A stretch of DNA of 64,000 bases. It comes from Citrobacter sp. Cu233. Lineage in GTDB: Bacteria; Pseudomonadota; Gammaproteobacteria; Enterobacterales; Enterobacteriaceae. The DNA is taken from assembly GCF_030332225.1 (NCBI RefSeq), contig NZ_JAOWIF010000033.1:124001-188000 (forward strand), in the 5' to 3' direction. Shown here one piece after another: positions 28,699 to 38,655 of this stretch (within the stretch, counting starts at the first letter, position 1; each line of letters starts with the position of its first letter). Made by a program: the position numbers and the translations under genes. Under the pieces are notes generated by a model. That model did not search any database, was not told the DNA's origin, and worked only from the letters and a program-made list of their open reading frames with translations.

Positions 28699-30081
28699 AT
28701 GGATAAATGTTGCGCGAAAACAAACCAAATGGGCCTGCTTGCGCTGACCATGATGACAGCATCAAATATGATGGGTAGCGGTGTGTTTATGCTGCCTGCC
28801 ACGCTCGCGAGAATTGGTTCAATCTCTGTCTGGGGATGGGGGCTCGCGTTTTTAGCGATTGCTGCCCTGGCACTCATTTTTTGTAAAATGAGTGAGTTAT
28901 TTCCGCGCAATGGCGGCATCATAGCCAGTATTACTGCCAGCTTTGGCCCCTTTATCGGCCTACAAATGACATTGTTCTATTGGTTGTCAACGTGGATTGG
29001 CAACTGCGCGCTGCTGTTAGCCGGCGTGGGATATCTCTCTTTCTTCTTCCCGGTATTACACAACCCACTTTATGGCACGACGGCATGCATTGTGCTGCTT
29101 TGGTGTTCTGTTCTTTGGGGATTACGTGGGGCGAAGCGGGTTGGTTATATGCAAATGTTTACGGGCAGTTGCATGGTGCTGGTGATCTTAAGCATTGGTG
29201 TCATGGGCTGGGGACATTTTGACGTTGCTCGTTATCAGGCAGCCTGGAATCTTAGTGGCGTCAGCGATCATCAGGCAATCATTAACGCGGCAACCCTCTC
29301 ATTATGGGGTTTTCTGGGGATTGAATCTGCATCTGTCTCGTTTAGCCAGGTAAAAAACCCTCGTCGCACAATACCGCTGGCTACCTTGTTAGGGTTGGGG
29401 CTCGCTGGGTTATGTTATGCCAGTTCAACCAATGTCATGATGGGTCTACTCCCCCATGATGTACTGATGAACTCCTCTTCTCCTTTTGCCGATAGCGCGA
29501 AAGCAATGTGGGGCAGCACGGCTGGGGCGATTATTTCAGCCATGGTCGTTATCGCTTGCCTCGGTGCGATGCCTGGTTGGCAAATCCTGCAAACGGAAGT
29601 GCCCAGGGCTGCGGCAGAAGATAATTTGCTCCCTGCTTTTTTTGCCCGTACTAACCGCCATGGTGTTCCCTGGCTTGGGTTGGTTTTTACTGCAGCGCTG
29701 ATGACTGCACTCCTGCTATTCACATTGTCGCCAAATCTGCAGAACCAGTTCCAGAGCGTGATTACATTGGCCATCTCTGCCAGCTTACTCCCCTATGCAT
29801 TTGCTGCAGTATCACTGCCGGTCATGATGGTTGTTAATCGCCGGGGAGGAGATGCCAGTTTCTGGACTTATTGCTGCCTCAGTCTGGTTGCGCTGAGCTT
29901 TATTGCACTGGCGCTAATGACAGAGAGTGCCTCTACCGTGGTATGGGGAATTATTTTACAGATGATCACCATCCCTCTTTACCTTCTTTATGTTGCCCGG
30001 CGTCATCGCCTGAACAAGGGTGCCCCGCAGCACAATTTGACTGAACAATCTTTTTCTTTATTAAGTAAGGAGTTGTCATGA
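28699..30081 (+). CDS. hdcT2: Histidine/histamine antiporter, second copy (APC superfamily)
   Basis: This second antiporter resembles the first along its length ([42 protein letters not shown]), with 12 predicted membrane segments. I start it at ATG 28699 (460 residues, MDKCCAKTNQ), which has TGAGGA seven bases upstream; the in-frame ATG at 28687 is part of that same ribosome binding site and cannot use it. The last four bases overlap the HisRS start (ATGA), so the two are translationally coupled. Having two antiporters flank hdc is a known layout of enterobacterial hdc clusters; the second may have a different affinity or pH range. Confidence 0.84.
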   Translation: MDKCCAKTNQMGLLALTMMTASNMMGSGVFMLPATLARIGSISVWGWGLAFLAIAALALIFCKMSELFPRNGGIIASITASFGPFIGLQMTLFYWLSTWIGNCALLLAGVGYLSFFFPVLHNPLYGTTACIVLLWCSVLWGLRGAKRVGYMQMFTGSCMVLVILSIGVMGWGHFDVARYQAAWNLSGVSDHQAIINAATLSLWGFLGIESASVSFSQVKNPRRTIPLATLLGLGLAGLCYASSTNVMMGLLPHDVLMNSSSPFADSAKAMWGSTAGAIISAMVVIACLGAMPGWQILQTEVPRAAAEDNLLPAFFARTNRHGVPWLGLVFTAALMTALLLFTLSPNLQNQFQSVITLAISASLLPYAFAAVSLPVMMVVNRRGGDASFWTYCCLSLVALSFIALALMTESASTVVWGIILQMITIPLYLLYVARRHRLNKGAPQHNLTEQSFSLLSKELS

Positions 30082-31346
30082 GCAAAATTCAGGCCATACG
30101 AGGTATGCGCGATGTGCTGCCTGACGAAACACCAATGTGGCAGTGGCTGGAGCGCAAGTTTCATCAAATGGCGTTTCGTTATGGATACCAGGAAATGCGC
30201 CTGCCGCTCCTGGAGCCCGTTGCGCTTTTTGAACGTGCTGTGGGTGAAGCGACTGATATCGTCTCAAAAGAAATGTACGACTTTACCGATAAAAGCGGTG
30301 AGCATATTACCTTGCGCCCGGAAGGGACCAGCGGATGTATGCGCGCGGTTTTGGAAAATAACATGTGTTACAACAAGTCGCAGCGTTTGTGGTATCAGGG
30401 ACCGATGTTTCGTTACGAGCGTCCGCAAAAAGGGCGGTTACGCCAGTTCACGCAGTTTGGCGTCGAAGCCTTCGGAATGTCCGGTGCTGATGTCGATGCT
30501 GAACTGATCTTTATGGTGCGCGATCTATTTGAAGATTTAGGCATATCACAGAACGTGCGGCTGGAAATAAACTCACTAGGGACGCCAGAAGAACGGCGGG
30601 CACATCGCAGGGAACTGGTGAGTTGGTTTACTCAACATAGAGACTTGTTGGACGAAGATAGCATCAAGCGCCTGGACGTGAACCCTCTGCGTATCCTCGA
30701 TAGTAAAAACCCTGAAATGCAAGAAATGATAGAGAACGCACCTCGTTTACTGGATTTTCTGGAAGATGATTCACAGCGGCATTTTAATACGCTGCGGACT
30801 CTGCTCGACAATGCCGGTATAACCTATCACATTAACCCACGACTGGTGCGCGGGTTGGATTACTATTCACGCACTGTATTTGAATGGATTACCGATGATT
30901 TAGGTTCTCAGGGGACAGTCTGCGGTGGTGGTCGTTATGATGGTCTGGCTGAGTTGTTTAATGGTAAAAAATTGCCCGCCTGTGGGTTTGCTATAGGTAT
31001 CGAACGATTGTTGCTTCTGCTGCAGACTGTTTATGACGGCCTGAATCCTCAGTGGCAATTCCATCCTGATGTTGTGATTACCAGCGAGCTAGAGGACGGG
31101 GGCATACAGGTGCAAGTGCTGGCTTGTGCGCTCCGTCGAGACTTGCCTGGTTTACGTGTCCTCACTGATTGTAGCGGTACCAAACTTAAACGACAGCATC
31201 AAAATGCTCTTAAGAGTGGTTGTCGTTTTATTCTGACCATTAATGCTGATCAACAAATTCGTCTTTGGGATTTACAAAATAACCAGCAAAATTTACTAGC
31301 GATTCAAGATATTGCATTACGACTTGATGAGCTTAACCAGAAATAA
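30078..31346 (+). CDS. hisS2: Second histidyl-tRNA synthetase, encoded in the hdc operon
   Basis: The 422-residue protein is a complete class II HisRS. Motif 1 is in RYGYQEMRLPLLEP (residues 34-47), LRPEGTSGCMRA (79-90) and motif 2 FRYERPQKGRLRQF (111-124) are intact, the histidine-specific LVRGLDYYSRTVFEW (256-270, Arg258 catalytic) is present, GGGRYDGL follows, and motif 3 is GFAIGIER (303-310). An anticodon-binding domain occupies about residues 330-422. It should therefore charge tRNA-His. The housekeeping hisS lies elsewhere in such genomes, so this is a paralogue; a linked hisS is known in other hdc clusters and is thought to keep tRNA charged, or to sense histidine, while histidine is being decarboxylated. 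It overlaps hdcT2 by four bases. Confidence 0.92.
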   Translation: MSKIQAIRGMRDVLPDETPMWQWLERKFHQMAFRYGYQEMRLPLLEPVALFERAVGEATDIVSKEMYDFTDKSGEHITLRPEGTSGCMRAVLENNMCYNKSQRLWYQGPMFRYERPQKGRLRQFTQFGVEAFGMSGADVDAELIFMVRDLFEDLGISQNVRLEINSLGTPEERRAHRRELVSWFTQHRDLLDEDSIKRLDVNPLRILDSKNPEMQEMIENAPRLLDFLEDDSQRHFNTLRTLLDNAGITYHINPRLVRGLDYYSRTVFEWITDDLGSQGTVCGGGRYDGLAELFNGKKLPACGFAIGIERLLLLLQTVYDGLNPQWQFHPDVVITSELEDGGIQVQVLACALRRDLPGLRVLTDCSGTKLKRQHQNALKSGCRFILTINADQQIRLWDLQNNQQNLLAIQDIALRLDELNQK

Positions 31347-31355
31347 GCGAAATGG

Positions 31356-31390
31356 GCTATCAAAAGGGCTTCTTGTTGTCTTTTGATAGC
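31356..31390 (+). terminator. Hairpin after hisS2, possible terminator or attenuator
   Basis: GCTATCAAAAG (31356-31366) and CTTTTGATAGC (31380-31390) form a perfect 11-bp stem over a 13-base loop, ten bases after the hisS2 stop. No T-run follows (TCCTGTAAG), so it may be only a partial terminator ahead of the fusion gene. Confidence 0.5.
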
Positions 31391-31494
31391 TCCTGTAAGA
31401 TTCTTTAGAAATCCTTATATATTAACAGCCGTGGCTTATGCACTAATAAAAAACACTATTTAGCCAACTTAAATATTATTTACACATTATTCCT

Positions 31495-33333
31495 ATGCCA
31501 CGAAAAAACCGATTATTTATCGATGGAATTCCTCACCTCGTGCAATTGTGCGGGCATAATGATGAAACTATTTTTAAAGGTGAAGAAGATTACCAGTATT
31601 TTTATCAATGCGTCGATACTGCAATGAGTATTTATGCAATAAAATTGCATGCGTATTCTCTTTCATCAAAAAAAATATTTTTGTTTTTGTCCGCTCCTGA
31701 TAAAGAATGCCTCGGGCGTTTTATGCAATATATTGCCAAAGGTTACACCCACTACTTCAACCACCGTCACCAGCGCCATGGTACGCTTTGGGATAGTCGA
31801 TACAATTGCTGCCCCGTCGAACCCAACGCCTATTTCTTACTGACAAAAAAATACGTTGAATGCCATTGCGTGGATGAAACACCTCATCATAGTTTTGCGG
31901 ATTCCCCCGAAGTGCGGATTACTCCCCATGAGGAGTACCTGCGCCTCGGAGAAAATGCAGCGCAGCGTTCAGGTGCCTATCAGCGCTTTTGCCTGGGGAT
32001 GATTGCTCCAGCAGTCATTACGCGTATTGAGTCATCTCTGGTGCAAAACTGCCTACTGGCAACGACGCCTTACTCTCAGTCACTGGAAGAAAAATACCAG
32101 CGAAATCTGCGGCCACGGAAAAGTGGGCGCCCACGTAAGCATTACCAGAACCCCGCCGCGGACTGGGAGTGGCTGGAAAAAAAAGCGGAGTACTTATTGC
32201 AGCAGTATTGCTACAAGGAGATCCGTATGCCACTTCTTGAAAGGTTGGAAGAAAACGCTACGAGGTCTTTTTCCGGTGAAAGTAATGAGCTAATGCTTAA
32301 TCATCAGGCGTTGTTCCGTGGTGATGGAACGATGGGATGCCTACGGCTTTTATCGCAATATCAGAATTTACAAATTGGCACACGATTATGGTATCTGGGG
32401 GCAATGTTCCGTCGTCAGAACCAGCAGAACATCAGCCAATTTCATCAATTGGGCGTGGAAGCGTTTGGCTATCCAGATATTGGCATTGAGATTGAACTCA
32501 TTTCCTTACAATATGATTTTTTCAAATCGCTACAACTGTTGCCGTTTGTCGAACTCAAAATCAATACATTAGGAAATGTAGAGGAGTTCACTCAATTTCG
32601 CCGTCATTTGCAGCAATACTATCAGCCGATGGCATCACTGCTTAATGCCAGGCAGCTAGCTTGCCTGGAGCAACATCCTGAGCGTTTATTGAGTGATAAA
32701 GATAATTTGATGCTGCGGTTGGCAGAAAAAGCGCCGCAACTTGAAGCATGCCTGTCATTACAATCCCGCCAGAGTTTTACGCATCTTTGCAACTCACTGA
32801 CTGCATTGAATATCCCTTTTACCCACGATAAGAATCTCTTCCCCGTAAATGACTATAACGACCAGCTTTTCGAATGGTATGCGGATTCGTTGCATCATAA
32901 TAAATTGCTGTGTCGGGGCGGGCGTTACGACAATAGCGCCAGTAGGTTAATTGGGCATCCTGTCTCGGCATGTGGTTTCGCTTTCATGCTGGAACCGATT
33001 ATGCAGTTGCTCACCACTACGAAAAAAGGCAGCGATTACGGTAAGCATGTCGATGTTGTCATCATACCCAGCCAGGAACGGGCACGGGATCAGGCAATAC
33101 TGCTTGGTCGCCGACTCAGGCGTAATTTCCCGCATTTGAGCATTGTCAATGATTGCTCCACGCTACGCTTATCAACCCGGCAGAAGAACGCGCAACGTCA
33201 GGGAGCACGTTTTATTTTGCTTATCGACGGTAGCGACAATGAGGTCACTTTTTGCGATGAAGAAAACCATTGCTGGGTGCAAATCCCTCTTCATGAAGTG
33301 ACTGCACATTTGAGTATGGCGTTAATGATGTAA
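31495..33333 (+). CDS. REP-associated transposase-like (Y1/HUH) domain fused to a histidyl-tRNA synthetase-like domain; both probably catalytically inactive
   Basis: I do not know a characterised protein like this. Residues 1-215 resemble a REP-associated tyrosine transposase from the first residue (MPRKNRLFIDGIPHLVQLCG, then GTLWDSRY near 96-103) to its usual basic end (KSGRPRK, 209-215). The family's MPNHVHLL is here SSKKIFLF (57-64): both metal-binding histidines are gone, while Tyr120 is a candidate nucleophile. Residues 224-612 resemble HisRS (IRMPLLE 243-249; ISQFHQLGVEAFGY 313-326; CRGGRYDN 473-480; ACGFAF 492-497). Motif 2 FRYERP is FRRQNQ (305-310), the catalytic VRGLDYY is FPVNDYN (449-455), and the motif 3 arginine is replaced by Pro (LEP). 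Binding may survive, but catalysis is unlikely. The frame is open for 612 codons, which argues for function. No clear ribosome binding site precedes the ATG. Confidence 0.85.
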   Translation: MPRKNRLFIDGIPHLVQLCGHNDETIFKGEEDYQYFYQCVDTAMSIYAIKLHAYSLSSKKIFLFLSAPDKECLGRFMQYIAKGYTHYFNHRHQRHGTLWDSRYNCCPVEPNAYFLLTKKYVECHCVDETPHHSFADSPEVRITPHEEYLRLGENAAQRSGAYQRFCLGMIAPAVITRIESSLVQNCLLATTPYSQSLEEKYQRNLRPRKSGRPRKHYQNPAADWEWLEKKAEYLLQQYCYKEIRMPLLERLEENATRSFSGESNELMLNHQALFRGDGTMGCLRLLSQYQNLQIGTRLWYLGAMFRRQNQQNISQFHQLGVEAFGYPDIGIEIELISLQYDFFKSLQLLPFVELKINTLGNVEEFTQFRRHLQQYYQPMASLLNARQLACLEQHPERLLSDKDNLMLRLAEKAPQLEACLSLQSRQSFTHLCNSLTALNIPFTHDKNLFPVNDYNDQLFEWYADSLHHNKLLCRGGRYDNSASRLIGHPVSACGFAFMLEPIMQLLTTTKKGSDYGKHVDVVIIPSQERARDQAILLGRRLRRNFPHLSIVNDCSTLRLSTRQKNAQRQGARFILLIDGSDNEVTFCDEENHCWVQIPLHEVTAHLSMALMM

Positions 33334-33928
33334 CCCGGTAGCTCGCAATGAGAAGTGGCCTTCCCTTTACTGAAGGGCATAACTTTCTTTATCTGGTAAA
33401 AGGTACTGGTGGATATTTCCTGTTTTGTGATGTGTAGCACAAATCGCTGTGCGATACGTTTTTATCGAGAATAAATGAACGTAATCGATCGCCATCACAA
33501 AATTACTCGCTGATAAATCGTACAAAATCAGTGTTAATGAAATGTTGTGAATGATAATTTTATGTATTGTTTGGTTTAAACATTGATAGATGTAATGTTT
33601 CTTTACAAACAAATAAGGCAAAAAAATGTGATGCATGGCGTTATTTATTCACGGTTACAATTAAAATATAATTAAATTTGATAAGTTGCTTATTAAATTT
33701 AAGCGTCATTTCGCCTGATAATTACTCTGTAATTGATTGAAATATAGCCTTTCATGTTTTTTGGAAATAACGAAAAAAGCAGGTGTGTTATTGCCATAAA
33801 ATTCCGTTATCCCCCCATCTTTTTTTGATTAATGTCAGGTTAAAGTGAGATCGTTTTTTTGTAACTAATTGATTGCAAAGTTTTTTATTATTTTATAATA
33901 ATCCTACAAAATGTAAGGGAAGGGGATT

Positions 33929-33944
33929 TGTGAGTGGTCGCACA
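33929..33944 (+). promoter_or_regulatory. CRP-binding site of the tdc promoter
   Basis: TGTGAGTGGTCGCACA has a perfect left half-site and a right half with one mismatch. Its centre is about 42 bases before the predicted start, a class II activator position, as in E. coli tdc, which needs CRP-cAMP. Confidence 0.8.
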
Positions 33945-33966
33945 TATCCTCGATTGCTTAATTTGG

Positions 33967-33972
33967 TACACT
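33967..33972 (+). promoter_or_regulatory. tdcA promoter -10 element
   Basis: TACACT lies 36 bases upstream of the tdcA start, at the right distance from the CRP site; the -35 position overlaps the CRP half-site and is weak. Confidence 0.55.
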
Positions 33973-34007
33973 TCCTGCCGTCAACAAAGTAATTAGCACA
34001 GGTCGAT

Positions 34008-34946
34008 ATGAATACTATTACTCTCCCTAAAACACAGCATTTAGTGGTCTTTCAGGAAGTCATTAGAAGTGGTTCTATCGGCTCGGCTGCAAAAGAATTA
34101 GGTTTAACTCAACCCGCTGTCAGCAAAATCATTAACGATGTTGAGGCTTATTTTGGCATTGAGTTAGTCGTGCGTAAAAATACCGGTGTGACGCTGACCC
34201 AGGCAGGTCAGGTGATGCTCTCATGGTCTGAATCCATTACCCGCGAAATGAAAAACATGGTTGATGAGATGAATAGCATGACCAGCAATGCGGTCGTTGA
34301 TGTGTCGTTTGGCTTCCCTTCACTGATCGCCTTTACCATCATGTCCGGCATGATTAAAAAATTCAAAGAGGTATTCCCGAAAGCGCAGGTTTCCATGTAT
34401 GAGGCTCAGCTCTCTTCTTTCTTACCTGCGGTACGCGATGGTCGTCTGGATTTCGCCATTGGTACGCTAAGTGATGAGATGAAACTGCACGACCTCCATG
34501 TGGAGCCGCTGTTCGAATCAGAGTTTATTCTGGTGGCCAGTAAGTCCCGAACATGCACCGGCATCACCACACTGAGCGCGTTGAAAAACGAACAGTGGGT
34601 GTTGCCACAAACGAATATGGGTTACTACAGCGAACTTCTCACCACGTTACAAAATAATGGCATCAGCAGTGAAAACATCGTTAAAACAGACTCCGTCGTC
34701 ACGATTTATAATCTTGTTCTCAATGCTGATTTCTTAACAGTAATTCCCTGTGATATGACCGCTCCATTTGGTTCAGACCAGTTTATTACTATCCCGGTAG
34801 AAGAAGCCTTACCGGTTGCACGTTATGCCGCCGTTTGGTCTAAAAATTATCGAATAAAAAAAGCAGCATCTATTTTGGTTGAATTAGCCAAAGAATATTC
34901 GTCATATAATTGTTGTAGGCGAAAGCAATTAATTAAGATTGATTAA
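34008..34946 (+). CDS. tdcA: LysR-family activator TdcA of the threonine/serine degradation operon
   Basis: TdcA activates the tdc operon under anaerobic, sugar-poor conditions. The 312-residue protein has an N-terminal LysR helix-turn-helix (residues 10-68: HLVVFQEVIRSGSIGSAAKE, then LGLTQPAVSKIINDVEAYFG) and a periplasmic-binding-like effector domain from about residue 95 (VDVSFGFPSLIAF). Length equals that of E. coli TdcA (312). It is first in the operon, 97 bases before tdcB, and downstream of a CRP-controlled promoter, so it is autoregulated by position. Confidence 0.95.
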   Translation: MNTITLPKTQHLVVFQEVIRSGSIGSAAKELGLTQPAVSKIINDVEAYFGIELVVRKNTGVTLTQAGQVMLSWSESITREMKNMVDEMNSMTSNAVVDVSFGFPSLIAFTIMSGMIKKFKEVFPKAQVSMYEAQLSSFLPAVRDGRLDFAIGTLSDEMKLHDLHVEPLFESEFILVASKSRTCTGITTLSALKNEQWVLPQTNMGYYSELLTTLQNNGISSENIVKTDSVVTIYNLVLNADFLTVIPCDMTAPFGSDQFITIPVEEALPVARYAAVWSKNYRIKKAASILVELAKEYSSYNCCRRKQLIKID

Positions 34947-35043
34947 AGATTGAACTTGTTTTAATGAAAATTAACACCATCGGTCTATATCAGACGTTGG
35001 TCACGGCTATCTATTTACTTTAATACCCAGGTAAGAGGTTCTA

Positions 35044-36033
35044 ATGCACATTACATACGATCTCCCAGTTGCAATTGAAGATATCCTCGAAGCGAAAAAA
35101 AGACTGGCGGGGAAAATTTATAAAACGGGAATGCCTCGCTCTAACTATTTTAGTGAACGTTGCAAAGGGGAAATTTTCCTCAAATTCGAAAATATGCAAC
35201 GTACGGGCTCATTTAAAATCCGTGGTGCTTTTAATAAGCTCAGTTCATTAACTGAAGCTGAAAGACGTAAAGGTGTGGTGGCGTGTTCTGCGGGTAACCA
35301 TGCGCAGGGCGTTTCTCTCTCTTGCGCTATGCTCGGTATCGACGGCAAAGTGGTGATGCCAAAAGGCGCGCCGAAATCTAAAGTGGCGGCAACCTGCGAT
35401 TACTCCGCAGAAGTTGTGCTGCACGGTGACAACTTCAACGACACTATCGCTAAGGTCAGCGAAATTGTCGAAACTGAAGGCCGTATCTTTATTCCTCCTT
35501 ATGATGATCCAAAAGTGATTGCCGGCCAGGGAACGATTGGCCTGGAAATTTTAGAAGATTTATACGATGTCGATAACGTGATTGTACCCATTGGCGGTGG
35601 CGGACTGATTGCGGGTATTGCCGTAGCAATTAAATCTATCAACCCAACAATTAGAATTATTGGCGTGCAGTCTGAAAACGTTCACGGCATGGCGGCATCT
35701 TTCCACGCTGGAGAAATAACCACGCACCGAACGACCGGCACCCTGGCGGATGGTTGTGACGTTTCCCGCCCGGGTACTTTAACGTATGAAATCGTTCGTG
35801 AGTTGGTAGATGACATTGTCCTGGTCAGCGAAGATGAAATTCGCAACAGCATGGTGGCATTAATTCAGCGAAATAAAGTTGTGACTGAAGGTGCCGGTGC
35901 GCTGGCCTGCGCAGCATTATTAAGCGGGAAATTAGATAGCTATATCCAGAACAGAAAAACAGTCAGCATTATTTCTGGCGGTAATATCGATCTTTCTCGT
36001 GTATCCCAAATTACTGGTTTAGTTGACGCTTAA
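35044..36033 (+). CDS. tdcB: Catabolic threonine dehydratase TdcB
   Basis: TdcB deaminates L-threonine to 2-oxobutanoate (and serine to pyruvate) with PLP; the E. coli enzyme is activated by AMP. The 329-residue protein carries the PLP lysine in [13 protein letters not shown] (Lys58), the SAGNHAQGV asparagine loop near residues 83-91 and the glycine loop [11 protein letters not shown] near 184-194. It has no C-terminal ACT-like domain, which is what separates it from biosynthetic IlvA. Near identity with the E. coli protein extends over the whole length. It is 22 bases before tdcC. Confidence 0.97.
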   Translation: MHITYDLPVAIEDILEAKKRLAGKIYKTGMPRSNYFSERCKGEIFLKFENMQRTGSFKIRGAFNKLSSLTEAERRKGVVACSAGNHAQGVSLSCAMLGIDGKVVMPKGAPKSKVAATCDYSAEVVLHGDNFNDTIAKVSEIVETEGRIFIPPYDDPKVIAGQGTIGLEILEDLYDVDNVIVPIGGGGLIAGIAVAIKSINPTIRIIGVQSENVHGMAASFHAGEITTHRTTGTLADGCDVSRPGTLTYEIVRELVDDIVLVSEDEIRNSMVALIQRNKVVTEGAGALACAALLSGKLDSYIQNRKTVSIISGGNIDLSRVSQITGLVDA

Positions 36034-36052
36034 TATACTTCGTTGAGGATAG

Positions 36053-37387
<1,335 letters not shown>

Positions 37388-37418
37388 TCCATAAGCTCAG
37401 GATGAGCGGAGTAGTGAA

Positions 37419-38627
37419 ATGAATGAGTTTCCGGTAGTACTGGTTATTAACTGCGGTTCATCTTCCATTAAATTCTCAGTGCTGGATGCAGCAAACTGTG
37501 AAGTTTTAATGGCGGGAATTGCAGACGGTATTAACTCTGAAAATGCGTTCATAGCAATTAATGGAGGTGAGCCAGCTAAGCTGGCTCACCACAGCTACGA
37601 AGATGCATTAAAGGCTATTGCCGTTGAACTGGAGAACCGTAATTTAATGGACAGCGTGGCCTTAATTGGCCACCGTATTGCCCACGGCGGAAGTATCTTT
37701 ACTGAATCGGCAATTATTACTGATGAAGTTATCGAGAATATTCGCCGGGTCTCTCCTTTAGCACCGTTACATAATTATGCGAACCTGAGTGGGATTGAAT
37801 CTGCACAGCATCTTTTCCCAGGTGTGCAGCAGGTTGCGGTATTTGATACCAGCTTCCACCAGACAATGGCGCCTGAAGCTTATATGTACGGTTTACCGTG
37901 GAAATATTTTGAGGAGCTGGGTGTTCGTCGTTATGGCTTCCATGGCACGTCGCACCGCTATGTTTCTCAACGTGCGCATGAACTGCTTGAGCTACCGCAT
38001 GATGATTCTGGACTGGTTGTGGCTCACCTCGGGAACGGGGCGTCTATCTGTGCGGTTCGTAATGGGCGGAGCGTGGATACCTCGATGGGGATGACGCCGC
38101 TGGAAGGCTTGATGATGGGGACTCGCAGCGGTGATGTGGACTTCGGTGCGATGGCGTGGATCGCCAGTGAAACTAACCAGACGCTAAGCGACCTTGAACG
38201 CGTAGTGAATAAGGAATCTGGTCTGTTGGGTATTTCCGGTTTGTCGTCCGACTTACGTACGCTGGAAAAAGCCTGGCACGAAGGACACGAACGCGCACAA
38301 CTGGCGATTAAAACGTTTGTGCATCGTATTGCACGTCATATTGCCGGACATGCTGCATCGTTGCATCGTCTTGATGGGATTATTTTTACCGGTGGAATTG
38401 GTGAGAATTCAGTATTAATTCGTCGTCTGGTGATTGAGCATCTTGCCGTTTTAGGTGTGAATATCGACAGCGATATGAATAGTCTGCCAAATTCTCACGG
38501 CGAAAGAATTATCTCCAATAAGGACGCTCGTGTCGTCTGTGCGGTTATTCCCACGAATGAAGAGAAAATGATTGCTCGTGATGCCATTCATTTAGGCAAA
38601 ATTAATACACCAGTAGAATTTGCATAA
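37419..38627 (+). CDS. tdcD: Propionate kinase TdcD
   Basis: TdcD turns propionyl phosphate and ADP into propionate and ATP, the energy-yielding step of threonine fermentation; it also works on acetyl phosphate. The 402-residue protein is an acetokinase-family enzyme: [15 protein letters not shown] near residues 7-21, GHRIAHGGS near 84-92, [13 protein letters not shown] near 170-182, HLGNGAS near 202-208, [12 protein letters not shown] near 219-230 and FTGGIGENS near 325-333. Length matches E. coli (402). It is in the operon between tdcC and tdcE. Confidence 0.96.
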   Translation: MNEFPVVLVINCGSSSIKFSVLDAANCEVLMAGIADGINSENAFIAINGGEPAKLAHHSYEDALKAIAVELENRNLMDSVALIGHRIAHGGSIFTESAIITDEVIENIRRVSPLAPLHNYANLSGIESAQHLFPGVQQVAVFDTSFHQTMAPEAYMYGLPWKYFEELGVRRYGFHGTSHRYVSQRAHELLELPHDDSGLVVAHLGNGASICAVRNGRSVDTSMGMTPLEGLMMGTRSGDVDFGAMAWIASETNQTLSDLERVVNKESGLLGISGLSSDLRTLEKAWHEGHERAQLAIKTFVHRIARHIAGHAASLHRLDGIIFTGGIGENSVLIRRLVIEHLAVLGVNIDSDMNSLPNSHGERIISNKDARVVCAVIPTNEEKMIARDAIHLGKINTPVEFA

Positions 38628-38655
38628 TTAATTTTCTGTAGAGAGATTATTTTTC

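Larger units (their letters stand above)
33334..34007. other. AT-rich intergenic region upstream of tdcA (674 bases)
   Basis: No gene is recognised. A minus-strand open frame at 33367-33636 (89 codons) has no family resemblance. In E. coli the small activator gene tdcR lies upstream of tdcA in this region, but I see no sequence I can identify as tdcR. The end nearest tdcA carries the CRP site and promoter. The rest is very AT-rich with A/T tracts, of the kind bound by IHF or H-NS. Confidence 0.5.

Noticed and set aside
31495-32140. A functional insertion sequence or active REP-associated transposase
   Set aside because: The HUH histidines are missing, no terminal repeats or target duplications are seen around it, and the frame continues into a HisRS-like domain.
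33367-33636. An 89-codon minus-strand frame upstream of tdcA, considered as tdcR
   Set aside because: I cannot match it to TdcR or any family, it is rich in Ile, His and Tyr as expected for AT-rich non-coding DNA, and it has no clear start signals.
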